Shown here: piece after piece, positions 53,738 through 62,950 of the stretch
How the letters are laid out: every line of letters starts with the position of its first letter
Numbering within the stretch: the first letter of the stretch is position 1
Origin: Amycolatopsis jejuensis
Lineage (GTDB): Bacteria > Actinomycetota > Actinomycetes > Mycobacteriales > Pseudonocardiaceae
Direction of reading: 5' to 3'
Assembly: GCF_000717335.1 (NCBI RefSeq)
Contig: NZ_JNYZ01000016.1
Location: 1 to 64,000 of the forward strand
DNA length: 64,000 nt
Notes under the pieces: generated by a model
Seen by the model: only the letters and a program-made list of their open reading frames with translations
What the model was told of the DNA's origin: nothing
Databases searched by the model: none
Program-made: the position numbers and the translations under genes

Positions 53738-53921
53738 AATGCCGGGGATTGCACACCACGGAGGGCCCCGCTGTCAATCCCCGGGTTCCGTCCGGCGGTC
53801 GGATCCGACGAATGTGCTGGTACGGATGGTGGATCTGGTTGTCTTGAATCGGACAAGCTCTCACCGCCGACTTGACGACCTGGTGAGCCGTTGTCCAGGG
53901 TGACCGGCATCGACAGTGCGC

Positions 53922-53933
53922 GACAAGGTTGTC
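53922..53933. promoter_or_regulatory. LacI operator upstream of the first GH92 gene
   Basis: GACAAGGTTGTC matches the operator at 53724 at 11 of 12 positions and lies 56 bp before the GH92 start. The two sites are 198 bp apart, allowing joint control or looping across the divergent promoter region. The rest of 53738-53988 shows no gene. Confidence 0.7.
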
Positions 53934-53988
53934 ATCGATGCCTTGACCGGCGGTGGCGGCGGAGTCGCGCCGGACAAGCGGAGAGGCG

Positions 53989-56900
53989 ATGGCGATGGCG
54001 CGAGCGCGCTGGAGAGCCGGACTGATCTTCCTGACTTCTGCGGTGGTGGCGGCGCTGGCGCCCGCGGCTCCCGCACTGGCCGATACGGCCCCTGACCTCG
54101 CGAAGTGGGTCAACCCCTTCGTCGGCACGCGCCCGGGCGGCGCGGACCACGGCACCGGCGGCGGCGCCGGGAACACCTTCCCCGGCGCGGTGGCACCGTT
54201 CGGGATGGTGCAGTGGAGCCCGGACACCAAGAAATCCCAGCCGGGCGGCTATTTCTACGATGACAACACGCTCACCGGGTTCAGCCTCACGCACCTGTCG
54301 GGCGCGGGCTGCACCACGTACCAGGACCTGCCGTTCATTCCGTTCGTCGGCGAGGTCAGCACCTCGCCCGCGACCGATCCGGGCCACTACACCTCTAAAT
54401 TCTCGCACCAGAACGAACACGCCACCGCGGGCGCGTACGACGTCACCCTCGACAGCGGTGCAAAAGTCGAGCTCAGCGCGACCCAGCGCACCGGGTCCGC
54501 GCGCGTGACGTACCCGGCGGGCGCGGCGTCCACGTTGCTGGTCAACACTTCCGGCTCGATCAACGGCACCGACGACGCGTCGATCACCATCGGCAAGGAC
54601 ACCATCAGCGGATGGGCGACCAGCGGCCGGTTCTGCGGGGCCCGGAACACCTACCGCGTGTACTTCTCGGCGAAGTTCGACACCCCGTTCGCGTCCGTGG
54701 GGACGTGGAAGAACGGCGCGGTGACGCCGGGTAAGACCGCGGAAACCGGTGGGGCGAAGGCGAAAGTCGCGCAGCCCAACGGGATCGGCGCAACGCTGGC
54801 GCGGCCGGCGGCGGCGAAGCAGCAGGACACCACGGTGAGCGGGCCGGGCAGCGGCGGGTACGTCACGTTCCCGAATCTCAACGGCGCGCAGGTGAACGTC
54901 CAGGTCGGACTGTCCTTTGTGTCCGTCGACGGCGCGAAGAACAACCTGCGGGCGGAGAACAGCGGGAGGAAGTCGTTCGACGCCGTGGCCGCGGGTGCGC
55001 GGAAGGCGTGGAACGACCAGCTCGGCAAGATCAAGGTGAGCGGCGGTACTGACGCCGACACTGCGACGTTCTACACGTCCCTGTACCACTCGCTGATCCA
55101 GCCGAACGTGTTCTCCGATGTGGACGGACGGTACATCGGTTTCGACGGCCGGATACATCAGGCCGAACGCGGCCATGACATGTACACCAATATTTCCGGC
55201 TGGGACATCTACCGCTCGGAAATCCCCTTGCTGGCCACAATTGATCCGAAGCAGACGTCGGATCTCGTGCGGTCGATGATGGCGTACGCCGAACAGGGCG
55301 GCTCGTGGGACCGCTGGACCGTCGCGAACGATTACACCGGCGTGATGAACGGCGATCCGTACCACATCATCGTTTCCAGTGCCTACGCGTTCGGCGCGCG
55401 GGACTTCGACGCGCAGAAAGCGTTGCTGCTCATGATCAAGGGCGCAACGCAGCCGACGCAGGGCTACGTCGAACGGCCAGGTCTCCAGGATTACCAGCGG
55501 CTCGGCTACGTACCCGGTGCAGCGGCGGACACGCTCGAATACGCAAGCGCGGACTTCTCCATTGCCCAGTTCGCGAAGCGGCTCGGCGACGGCGCGACGT
55601 ACACCACGTTCATGAAGCGCGCGCAGAACTGGCAGAACCTCTACAACCCCGGCACCGGTCACCTGCAGCCGCGCAATGCGGACGGGTCGTTCTCGGCGGG
55701 TTATGACCCGTCCAGCTCGCAGGGCTGGGTCGAGGGCAACGGTGCGCAGTACGACTGGATGGTGCCGCACGACCTGGCTGGGCTCATCACGGCCTTCGGC
55801 GGTAACAACGCTACCCAGTCGCGTTTGGACACTTTCTTCACCAAGCTGAACGCCGGAACCCATGAGCCGTATGCGTTCCTGGGCAACGAGCCGAACTCGA
55901 ACGCACCGTTCGTGTACTCGTTCGCGGGTGCTCCGGCGAAGACACAGAACATTGTGCACCGGGCGATGAACGAGCTGTACAACCCGCGTCCGGAGGGCCT
56001 GATCGGCAACGACGACCTTGGCCAGATGTCGTCGTGGTACGTGTGGTCGGCGCTCGGCGTGTACCCGGAGATCCCGGGCCGCGCGGAGACCGTGCTGACC
56101 ACGCCGCGGTTCCCGCACGCGGAGCTCACCACCGGTGCGGGCAAGAAGATCACCATCAACGCGCCGGGTACCGGTGTCTACGTCGGCAGCTTGAAGGTGA
56201 ACGGGACTGCGGCCGCGAAGGCGTGGCTGCCGGAAGGGTTCATTTCCTACGGTGGCAAGCTCGACTTCACCCGCTCCGAGACGGCCACGTCATGGGGTGC
56301 GGCTGCCGCGGACGCGCCGCCGTCGTTCCGTGACCAGGAGAAGCCGAGTCTGTCCTTTGTGGACCCGGCACGCGTGGTCGTACCTGGAGGCACGACCGCA
56401 ACCGCGAAGGTCGGCGTGCAGGATCTGTCCGGGAGCGCGAAGACCTGGACGTACAATGCGGGTAGCGCCGACGGCATCACGCTGTCGCCGTCGACCGGCT
56501 CCGTGCAGGTTCCGGCGGCGGGCAAGGCATCCGCCGACGTGACGGTGAGCGTGCCTGCCGGGACATCGGACGGTCCGCGCCGGATCCCGGTCACGTTCTC
56601 GTCGCCGGGCGTCTCGGACGTGCAGGCCGTGCTCACCGTGCTGGTCGCGAAGCCGAACAGCTGGCTGGCGACGGTGAACAACGCGGGGATCTCCCCGGAC
56701 GCGAACTCGTCGGCAGCGAACTTCGACGGCGGCGGCTGGAGTTATTCGGCGGATGCGCTGGCCAAGGCCGGGGCAAAGCCGGGCGGCACGGTGTCGAGTG
56801 ACGGGCTGAACTTCACCTGGCCGTCGTACCCGGTCGGCGATCCGGACAACGTGACGGCCGCGGGCCAGACGATCAACCTGTCCGGTTCCGGGAGGCTGTC

Positions 56901-57219
56901 GCTGCTCGGTTCGGCGAGCAACGGCAACGCGCAGGGCACGCTGACGGTCACCTACACCGACGGCAGCAAGTCCACCGCCACCATCGGGTTCTCCGACTGG
57001 ACCCTCGGCGGCGGCAACGCGCAGCCCGCGTTCGGCAACCGGATCGTGCTGTCCACGCCGTACCGCAACTCGGCGGGCGGGGACCCGCAGCAGATCCGCA
57101 CGATGGTGTTCGCCACCGCGCCGATCACGCTGGACGCGGGTAAGACGGTGGCCAGCGTGACGCTCCCGTCGAGCGTCAGCGGCGGCGATCTGCACGTGTT
57201 CGCCATCGCCGCGGGCTGA
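53989..57219 (+). CDS. Secreted GH92 alpha-mannosidase with C-terminal NEW3-type and beta-sandwich modules
   Basis: 1076 aa exported glycoside hydrolase. Signal peptide about 1-33 (ending APALA). The GH92 core spans ~45-770: WVNPFVGTRPGG, GNTFPGAVAPFGMVQWSPDT, AADTLEYASADFSI, QGWVEGNGAQYDWMVPHD (general acid Glu region), IGNDDLGQMSSWYVWSALG (base Asp region). After it come an NPCBM-associated NEW3 domain (~785-890) and a C-terminal beta-rich module that may bind sugar. GH92 enzymes are Ca-dependent exo-alpha-mannosidases. ATG 53989 with GGAGAGG; ATG 53995 is also possible. Confidence 0.94.
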   Translation: MAMARARWRAGLIFLTSAVVAALAPAAPALADTAPDLAKWVNPFVGTRPGGADHGTGGGAGNTFPGAVAPFGMVQWSPDTKKSQPGGYFYDDNTLTGFSLTHLSGAGCTTYQDLPFIPFVGEVSTSPATDPGHYTSKFSHQNEHATAGAYDVTLDSGAKVELSATQRTGSARVTYPAGAASTLLVNTSGSINGTDDASITIGKDTISGWATSGRFCGARNTYRVYFSAKFDTPFASVGTWKNGAVTPGKTAETGGAKAKVAQPNGIGATLARPAAAKQQDTTVSGPGSGGYVTFPNLNGAQVNVQVGLSFVSVDGAKNNLRAENSGRKSFDAVAAGARKAWNDQLGKIKVSGGTDADTATFYTSLYHSLIQPNVFSDVDGRYIGFDGRIHQAERGHDMYTNISGWDIYRSEIPLLATIDPKQTSDLVRSMMAYAEQGGSWDRWTVANDYTGVMNGDPYHIIVSSAYAFGARDFDAQKALLLMIKGATQPTQGYVERPGLQDYQRLGYVPGAAADTLEYASADFSIAQFAKRLGDGATYTTFMKRAQNWQNLYNPGTGHLQPRNADGSFSAGYDPSSSQGWVEGNGAQYDWMVPHDLAGLITAFGGNNATQSRLDTFFTKLNAGTHEPYAFLGNEPNSNAPFVYSFAGAPAKTQNIVHRAMNELYNPRPEGLIGNDDLGQMSSWYVWSALGVYPEIPGRAETVLTTPRFPHAELTTGAGKKITINAPGTGVYVGSLKVNGTAAAKAWLPEGFISYGGKLDFTRSETATSWGAAAADAPPSFRDQEKPSLSFVDPARVVVPGGTTATAKVGVQDLSGSAKTWTYNAGSADGITLSPSTGSVQVPAAGKASADVTVSVPAGTSDGPRRIPVTFSSPGVSDVQAVLTVLVAKPNSWLATVNNAGISPDANSSAANFDGGGWSYSADALAKAGAKPGGTVSSDGLNFTWPSYPVGDPDNVTAAGQTINLSGSGRLSLLGSASNGNAQGTLTVTYTDGSKSTATIGFSDWTLGGGNAQPAFGNRIVLSTPYRNSAGGDPQQIRTMVFATAPITLDAGKTVASVTLPSSVSGGDLHVFAIAAG

Positions 57220-57231
57220 TCGTTTTTCGGT

Positions 57232-57282
57232 CCGTGAAGGGAACCATCACGGAATACTATTCCGTGATGGTTCCCTTCACGG
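57232..57282. repeat. Long intergenic hairpin, CCGTGAAGGGAACC family, copy 3
   Basis: Perfect 24-bp arms with a 3-nt loop (ACT), 12 nt after the first GH92 stop and 22 nt before the second GH92 start. The arm is identical to copy 1 over 24 bases. It may attenuate transcription between the two mannosidase genes. Confidence 0.9.
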
Positions 57283-57304
57283 CATTGAGCGAGGAGGGAA
57301 TCCC

Positions 57305-59692
57305 ATGAGGAGCAGGGTCCTGGCGGGGGCGCTCGCGCTCGCCGTCACCGCTGCCGCGCTCACGCCGGTGGCGGCGCAAGCCCGTCCCGGCGATCCATTG
57401 GACGCGGTGAACACGTTTATCGGCACACAGGACGAGGGCAATACTTTCCCCGGCGCGTCGGCCCCGTTCGGTATGGTGCAATCAAGTCCCATCACCAGCC
57501 ATTACGCGGGATATCTCTATACCGACACGGCGATCCGCGGGTTCGGGCACTTCTTCCTGTCCGGCGCGGGCTGCTGGGAGCAGGGCGGACTTGTGTCGAT
57601 GCTGCCCACTACCGGCGTGGTCGGCCCGGGTGCGGCGTTCGACACCAACCGCGCCGGGACCTTCGACCAATCCGCGTATGCCGCGCCTTATACCCATGAA
57701 GGCGAGGTCGGCAAGCCTGGGTACTACAAGGTGCGTCTGACCGGGTACGGCGGCATCGACGTGGAGACCACGGCGAGCACCCGCAGTGGCGTCGAGCGGT
57801 ACTCGTTCGCGAAACCGGGTCCGGCCAACGTGTTCGTGAACGTCGGGCAGGCCAATGCGAAGGAGCCGGTGAGCGGCAGCAGTATCCGGATCGTCGACGA
57901 CCGTACTGTCGCGGGAACCGTTGCGTCACAGGCGTTCTGCGGCGGGAAGCCGTACACCACGTACTTCACCACGAAGTTCGACAAGCCGTTCTCCTCTTAC
58001 GGCACCTGGTCGCCGGAAGGTGGCACGCCCGGCAGCCGCTCGGCGGAGGGCGGCGCGGGCCTGCGTGGCGCGTGGCTGACCTTCCCGGACGGTGGCCAAG
58101 TCACTGCGACCACGTCGATTTCCCAGGTGGACGCTCGCGGTGCCGACGGGAACCTGGCGGCGTCGAGGGTACGTCCGTTCGACGACGTGAAGGCTGACGT
58201 CCAGCGCGCGTGGCGGCGGGAACTGTCCAGTGTGGACATCGCTGGCGGAACCACGGACGACCGCACGGTTTTCTACACCTCGCTCTATCACGCGTTCCTG
58301 CAGCCACTGACCGGCAACGACGCGGACGGGCGGTACTACGGGTTCGACAAGAAGATCCATCGTGCGGTAGGGTGGACGTATTACGACTTCTTCTCTTTGT
58401 GGGACACCTACCGTTCGCAAAACCAATTATTGGCATTGCTGAAACCTGACCGTGCGCGGGATGTCGCGAAGAGCATCCTCGCGATCCACGACCAGGGCGG
58501 GTGGCTTCCGCGCTGGGCGTACGCGAGCCAGGAGACCAACACGATGACCGGCGACCCGGTCACGCCGTTCCTGGTCGACCTGTGGCGGTTCGGCGCGCTC
58601 CGGGGCGACGAGGTACAGGCGTATCAAGCGCTCCTGCAGAACTCGCGCGAGATTCCGCCTGCCGCGTCGCCGTTCCAGGGCCGCTCGGGCAATGCGAGCT
58701 ACCAGGCCGATGGATTCGTGCAGTACGACCCGGACTTCCCGAAGAAAGGACAGGACACCGACCCGAACCACGGCGCCTCCGCCACGCTCGAGTACGCCCT
58801 TGCCGACTGCTCCCTGTCGGTGATGGCTGCTGCGCTGGGCCGCCACCGCGACGCGAAGGAATTGGCCGCGAAGAGCCGTACGTACGCGACGCTGTGGGAC
58901 CCGTCGGTCACCGACCGCGGGTTCACCGGCTTCTTCCGCCCGAAGGCCGCGGGCGGCAGCTGGTACACGCCGAGCGACGGCCCGTACAGCCCGCAGGGTC
59001 AGGACGGCTTCCACGAGGGCACGGCGTGGCAGTACCAGTGGCTGGTGCAGCAGGACGTACCCGGACTCGTCGCGAAAATGGGTGGCGCGGCCAATGCGGG
59101 TAAGCGGCTCGACGATTTCTTCGCCTACGACGACCTGGTGAAGGACCCGGCGAAGACCGCGCACGAGAAGTGGGTCGTCGGACCGTATGACTATTACCGC
59201 CAGTTCCGCTACAACCCCAACAACGAGCCCGATCTGCACTCGCCGTGGATGTACACGCTCGTCGGGCAGCCGTGGAAGACGTCCGCGGTGGTGCGGGCCG
59301 CGCACACGCTCTTCACCAACGCCCCGCACGGCGTCACGGGCAACGACGACCTCGGCACCATGTCCGCGTGGTATGTCTTCAGTGCGCTCGGCCTGTACCC
59401 GGCGGTCCCGGGCACCGGGAACGTCGTGCTCAACGCGCCGCGATTCGCGAAATCCGTGCTGCATCTGCAGAACGGCCGCGACGTCACCATCAACGCGCGC
59501 GGGGCGAACGGGGCCGAACTGCAGTACGTGTCGGGCTTCCGGGCCGGTGGGCAGGCGTCGGACCAGACCTTCGTGAGCTTCGACCAGCTACGCCGCGGGA
59601 CCACTCTGGACTTCACGCTCACCCGTGACGCGGCGAAGGCCACGTGGGGAACATCACCCTCGTCCGCTCCGGCTTCCCCTTGTGCCGGTTAG
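57305..59692 (+). CDS. Secreted GH92 alpha-mannosidase (core only)
   Basis: 795 aa. Signal peptide ~1-26 (ending AQA). GH92 core throughout: VNTFIGTQDEGNTFPGASAP, SATLEYALADCSLSV, FHEGTAWQYQWLVQQDVPG (Glu region), TGNDDLGTMSAWYVFSALG (Asp region). It lacks the C-terminal accessory modules of its neighbour. The different residues around the acid (EGTAWQYQW against EGNGAQYDW) suggest a different linkage preference. ATG 57305 has GAGGAGGG upstream. One TTA codon is present at 58427. Confidence 0.94.
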   Translation: MRSRVLAGALALAVTAAALTPVAAQARPGDPLDAVNTFIGTQDEGNTFPGASAPFGMVQSSPITSHYAGYLYTDTAIRGFGHFFLSGAGCWEQGGLVSMLPTTGVVGPGAAFDTNRAGTFDQSAYAAPYTHEGEVGKPGYYKVRLTGYGGIDVETTASTRSGVERYSFAKPGPANVFVNVGQANAKEPVSGSSIRIVDDRTVAGTVASQAFCGGKPYTTYFTTKFDKPFSSYGTWSPEGGTPGSRSAEGGAGLRGAWLTFPDGGQVTATTSISQVDARGADGNLAASRVRPFDDVKADVQRAWRRELSSVDIAGGTTDDRTVFYTSLYHAFLQPLTGNDADGRYYGFDKKIHRAVGWTYYDFFSLWDTYRSQNQLLALLKPDRARDVAKSILAIHDQGGWLPRWAYASQETNTMTGDPVTPFLVDLWRFGALRGDEVQAYQALLQNSREIPPAASPFQGRSGNASYQADGFVQYDPDFPKKGQDTDPNHGASATLEYALADCSLSVMAAALGRHRDAKELAAKSRTYATLWDPSVTDRGFTGFFRPKAAGGSWYTPSDGPYSPQGQDGFHEGTAWQYQWLVQQDVPGLVAKMGGAANAGKRLDDFFAYDDLVKDPAKTAHEKWVVGPYDYYRQFRYNPNNEPDLHSPWMYTLVGQPWKTSAVVRAAHTLFTNAPHGVTGNDDLGTMSAWYVFSALGLYPAVPGTGNVVLNAPRFAKSVLHLQNGRDVTINARGANGAELQYVSGFRAGGQASDQTFVSFDQLRRGTTLDFTLTRDAAKATWGTSPSSAPASPCAG

Positions 59693-59718
59693 TGTTCGCT
59701 TGTGGACAGTGCGTGAAG

Positions 59719-59754
59719 GCCGCCTCCCGGATCTTGGGATCGGGAGGCGGCTTT
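59719..59754 (+). terminator. Intrinsic terminator after the GH92 pair
   Basis: GCCGCCTCCCG (59719-59729) pairs with CGGGAGGCGGC (59741-59751), followed by TTT. It closes the mannosidase transcript. The remainder of the 304-nt gap to 59997 shows no gene or RNA I recognise. Confidence 0.75.
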
Positions 59755-59996
59755 CTGCGTCAACCGGGCATTTGCCGCACGTTCACCCGCAGCTGGTCCA
59801 GACCACTGGTGATCAGCTCGTGATCAGCCTCACCGCCCCCGGTGTTCCGGTGAGGGCGGTCACGCCTCACACTGGTCACAGACCCGTCCGACAGCGCTGT
59901 TGACCCGGGGTGGCCAGGCCCCCTCCGGTAGTGCGTCGGACGAGTTTTTTGTGTGTGCAGACCGCACGCGCATCGGGTGACGCACAGGAGGATGTC

Positions 59997-60365
59997 GTGT
60001 CCAGCAAGGCCGCTCTCGTGTTCCGCGTGGCCGCAGTCGCCGAGGCTCTGTCCTGGCTCGGCTTGCTGATCGGGATGTTTCTCAAGTACGGCGTCGACGC
60101 TTCCGGCCAGGGCGGCGTACCCGTCCTCGGCATGGTGCACGGCGTCGTCTTCGTCCTGTACGTGATCATCTCCCTGTCCGTCGCCAAGCCGCTCGGCTGG
60201 CGCCCGAAGACCCTCGTCCTCGCGCTGCTGGCGAGCATCCCGCCGCTGTTCACGTGGTTCTTCGAGAAGTGGGCCCTGCGCAACGGCAAACTCGACGGCC
60301 CCCAGCGACTGACCCACGGCGGCGTCGGCCTCTTCGACCGCGCCCCGGAGCCGGTGAACGCCTGA
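59997..60365 (+). CDS. DUF3817 membrane protein
   Basis: 122 aa with three to four hydrophobic helices (VAEALSWLGLLIGMFLKY, VLGMVHGVVFVLYVIISLSVA, LVLALLASIPPLFTWFFEKW). This is the small DUF3817 family of unknown function. GTG 59997 has AGGAGG 5 nt upstream. A hairpin follows at 60377, and its 3' end is duplicated at 60516. Confidence 0.85.
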   Translation: MSSKAALVFRVAAVAEALSWLGLLIGMFLKYGVDASGQGGVPVLGMVHGVVFVLYVIISLSVAKPLGWRPKTLVLALLASIPPLFTWFFEKWALRNGKLDGPQRLTHGGVGLFDRAPEPVNA

Positions 60366-60582
60366 TCTTCCCCGCGGCGGGCCCGTTCCGACCTTCGTGG
60401 TCGCACGGGCCCGCTGTGCTATTCGCACCTGCCGCTCGATGAGGCCGAGGTCGATGTCCGTCACCGCGACGGTGGCGGCTTCGCGGCGCGCGCGGCCGTT
60501 GGCGGTGATCGCGATGGTGTCGGCCTCTTCGACTGCGTCCCGGAGCCGGTGTACGCCCGGGCTTCCGTCGCAGGTGCTATTC
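60321..60582. repeat. Decayed ~200-bp tandem duplication (DUF3817 end + MarR end)
   Basis: Bases 60321-60362 (end of the DUF3817 gene) recur at 60516-60557 with 38 of 42 matches. Bases 60428-60511 recur inside the MarR gene at about 60639-60732, with a ~10-nt deletion in the first copy. GTGCTATTCG occurs at 60416 and 60573. The order shows one tandem duplication of the gene-gene junction, leaving a non-functional MarR fragment. Confidence 0.8.
60377..60414 (+). terminator. Hairpin after DUF3817
   Basis: GCGGGCCCGT (60377-60386) pairs with ACGGGCCCGC (60405-60414), with an inner GACC/GGTC stem. No T-run follows, so termination strength is uncertain. Confidence 0.5.
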
Positions 60583-61077
60583 GCTGAAGTCGCCCGCGGA
60601 TTTGCGGACTTTGGTGAGCAGGTCGGTCAACTGCTCGACCTGCCGCTCGGTAAGCCCGGTGAGGCCGAAGTCGATGTCCGTCACCGCGACGGTGGCGGCT
60701 TCACGGCGTGCGCGGCCGTCGGCGGTGATCTCGACGAGGGTGGTGCGCCGGTCGGTCGGGTGCGGTACTCGCTTCACGAGGCCGTCGCGCTCGAGGCGGT
60801 CCACTATGTTGGTCACACTGGTGGGGTGCAGCTGCAGCCGTTCGCCCATCACCCGCATCGGGAGCCGTGAGTTGCGGGAGAAGGTGAGCAGCACCAGCGC
60901 CTCGTAACGAGCGAAGGTGAGGCCGTGCGGTTTCAGTGCGCCATCGACCGCCGACTGGATGATCTGCTGCACCCGCATCACACCGGTGACCGCGGCCATG
61001 GTTCCGGCGGGACCGATCCGGTCCTTCCAGAGCTCGGCGGCACGGGCGATCGGATCGAACGGCAGCGGACGGTTCAT
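60577..61077 (-). CDS. MarR family regulator
   Basis: 166 aa. Winged-helix core ~55-125 with GLTFARYEALVLLTFSRN, MGERLQLHPTSVTNIVDRLERDGLVKR and the wing DRRTTLVEITADGRA. MarR proteins sense small phenolic or oxidative ligands. Divergent from the thiamine-binding-type gene 86 nt away. The 3' end borders the duplicated junction segment. Confidence 0.88.
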   Translation of the reverse strand: MNRPLPFDPIARAAELWKDRIGPAGTMAAVTGVMRVQQIIQSAVDGALKPHGLTFARYEALVLLTFSRNSRLPMRVMGERLQLHPTSVTNIVDRLERDGLVKRVPHPTDRRTTLVEITADGRARREAATVAVTDIDFGLTGLTERQVEQLTDLLTKVRKSAGDFSE

Positions 61078-61163
61078 GACAAGCGAAGCTACCAGCGGGT
61101 ACCCGCATGGCGGCGATCGCCCTGCTCAGCGCGGGAAATCCGGTCGGGAGAAAGGAAGCAGAC

Positions 61164-61466
61164 ATGATCGTGGCGTTCAGCGTGAGCCCTTCGAGCGGCG
61201 ATGCGGAGGGCGGGGTGAGCGAAGCTGTCGCGCGTGCCGTGAAGGTGGTCCGCGCGTCCGGCCTGCCCAATTCGACGAGTTCGATGTTCACCGAGATCGA
61301 AGGCGAGTGGGACGAGGTGATGGCCGTCGTAAAGCAGGCCGTCGAAGCCGCGGGGGAGGGGGCGGCACGCGTCGGGCTGGTGCTGAAGGCCGACATCCGG
61401 CCCGGGTACGACGGTCAGCTCACCGCGAAGGTCGACCGGGTCGAGGCGCACCTGCGCGAAGGCTGA
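61164..61466 (+). CDS. MTH1187/YkoF-type thiamine-binding family protein
   Basis: 100 aa. The sequence MIVAFSVSPSSGDAEGGVSEAVARAVKVVRASGL with NSTSSMFTEIEGEWDEVMAVVKQAV matches the small ferredoxin-like-fold family (formerly DUF77), some members of which bind thiamine. It is often stand-alone in actinobacteria. ATG 61164 follows GAAAGGAAGCAGAC. Confidence 0.82.
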   Translation: MIVAFSVSPSSGDAEGGVSEAVARAVKVVRASGLPNSTSSMFTEIEGEWDEVMAVVKQAVEAAGEGAARVGLVLKADIRPGYDGQLTAKVDRVEAHLREG

Positions 61467-61467
61467 C

Positions 61468-61875
61468 TCACGGCAGCGGCGGCGTGAAGGCGACGGTCCA
61501 GCGGCCCTTCGCGGTCGTCACGGCGAGCCGGTAGCTGAACGGCGTACCCGATCCGGTCTTGCCGCTCACCACGGCGGTGCTGGGGGAGCGCTCGTCGGGC
61601 GTCAGCTGTACGGCGATGTCGCGTGCGTTGTCGTCCTTGAGGACGCGGACGTAGTCGTCGGCGAGGTCGCTGCCGCCGGAACCGGGGACGTCGAAGAGTG
61701 CGGCGAGGGCGTCCGCGTCCCGTCCGGCCAGTGCGGCGGTGAGCTGCTCGCGCAACGCCGGCGCGGACGGCGCGCCCGGGTCCTCCTGATGCGTGATCAG
61801 GACGGTGACGCCGACGACCCACCCCGCACCCACCACGACGGCGGCCACGACCGCGCCACCCCGCCGGCTCAGCAT
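61468..61875 (-). CDS. Hypothetical membrane-anchored protein
   Basis: 135 aa with one N-terminal transmembrane helix ([19 protein letters not shown]), then an extracytoplasmic domain ([38 protein letters not shown]) that looks like a small NTF2-like or Mce-associated fold; the family is uncertain. ATG 61875 has GGGAGG 6 nt upstream. Convergent with the preceding gene, 1 nt apart. Confidence 0.65.
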   Translation of the reverse strand: MLSRRGGAVVAAVVVGAGWVVGVTVLITHQEDPGAPSAPALREQLTAALAGRDADALAALFDVPGSGGSDLADDYVRVLKDDNARDIAVQLTPDERSPSTAVVSGKTGSGTPFSYRLAVTTAKGRWTVAFTPPLP

Positions 61876-61972
61876 TCCGGGCCTCCCTGGTCGTCCCCGC
61901 GGGAGAGCATGCCCGGTCCGCAGTGGTCCTGCCAACGTGAACTGCGCCGCCGCGTCGTGCCAGGATGGAGGT

Positions 61973-62938
61973 GTGACACACCCACGCGGATCTGCAGCGA
62001 ACTCAGCGGCCCTGTCCGCCGCATTGTCCGGCGCGGTCGACCTGTCCGCGCTCAAGGCAAGGGCGGAGGCCGGCCGGAACCAGCCCCCGTCCCCGCCCCC
62101 GCCTCCTTCCGACGGCTCGGCCCCGCCGTCGTCGGGCGCGGTGCTGGACGTCAGTGAGGCCACTTTCCAGGCCGACGTCGTCGAGCGCTCGCTCAACCAG
62201 CTCGTGGTCGTCGACCTGTGGGCCGAATGGTGCGGGCCCTGTAAGCAGCTCAGCCCGGTACTTGAGCGGCTCGCCGGGGAGGCCGGTGGGGCCTGGGTGC
62301 TGGCGAAGGTCGACGTGGACGCGAACCCGCGCATCGCGCAGCTCTTCGGCGCACAGTCGATCCCCACCATCGTCGCCATCGCAGGCGGCCAGCCCGTCGA
62401 CGCGTTTTCCGGCGCCCTGCCGGAGCCGGAGATCCGCAAGTGGCTGGGCTCCCTGCTCGACGCACTCCGCGACAAGCTCCCGGGCATCCGCGCCGCCGAG
62501 GAGGCCCGCGGCCCGGTCGAGGAGCCGGAGGACCCGCGTTTCACCGAGGCCGAGGACGCTTTCGAGCAGGGTGACTACGCCGCCGCGCAAGCCGCGTACG
62601 AGCGCATCCTGGACGCCGAGCCCGCGAATGAGCTGGCCAAGAACGCGCTGGCGCAGGTCAAGTTCGCCGTCCGCGCCGAGGCGGCCGATCCGAGCGCTCG
62701 CGCGAAGGCCGAAGCCAACCCCGGCGATCTCGACGCCCAGCTCGCCGCCGCCGATCTGGAGATCGCGGAGCAGGACGTCGAGGGTGCCTTTACCCGGCTG
62801 GTCGACGCAGTCCGCCGCACCACTGGCGACGACCGCAACCGGGTCCGCGAGCATCTGGTTGCCCTCTTCGACCTCTTCGACCCGGCTGATGAGCGGGTCG
62901 CGAAAGCACGCCGCAACCTGGCCAGCGCGCTCTTCTGA
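61973..62938 (+). CDS. Thioredoxin-TPR protein (YbbN/CnoX-like)
   Basis: 321 aa. After a ~55-residue Pro-rich N-terminus comes a thioredoxin domain with an intact WCGPC (Trp86, Cys87, Cys90) and the cis-Pro region SIPTIVAI. Residues ~185-321 are tetratricopeptide-like ([23 protein letters not shown]). CnoX/YbbN proteins are holdases linked to GroEL; some, like this one, keep both active cysteines. GTG 61973 is used. Confidence 0.88.
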   Translation: MTHPRGSAANSAALSAALSGAVDLSALKARAEAGRNQPPSPPPPPSDGSAPPSSGAVLDVSEATFQADVVERSLNQLVVVDLWAEWCGPCKQLSPVLERLAGEAGGAWVLAKVDVDANPRIAQLFGAQSIPTIVAIAGGQPVDAFSGALPEPEIRKWLGSLLDALRDKLPGIRAAEEARGPVEEPEDPRFTEAEDAFEQGDYAAAQAAYERILDAEPANELAKNALAQVKFAVRAEAADPSARAKAEANPGDLDAQLAAADLEIAEQDVEGAFTRLVDAVRRTTGDDRNRVREHLVALFDLFDPADERVAKARRNLASALF

Positions 62939-62950
62939 GCCGCTGAGTTC

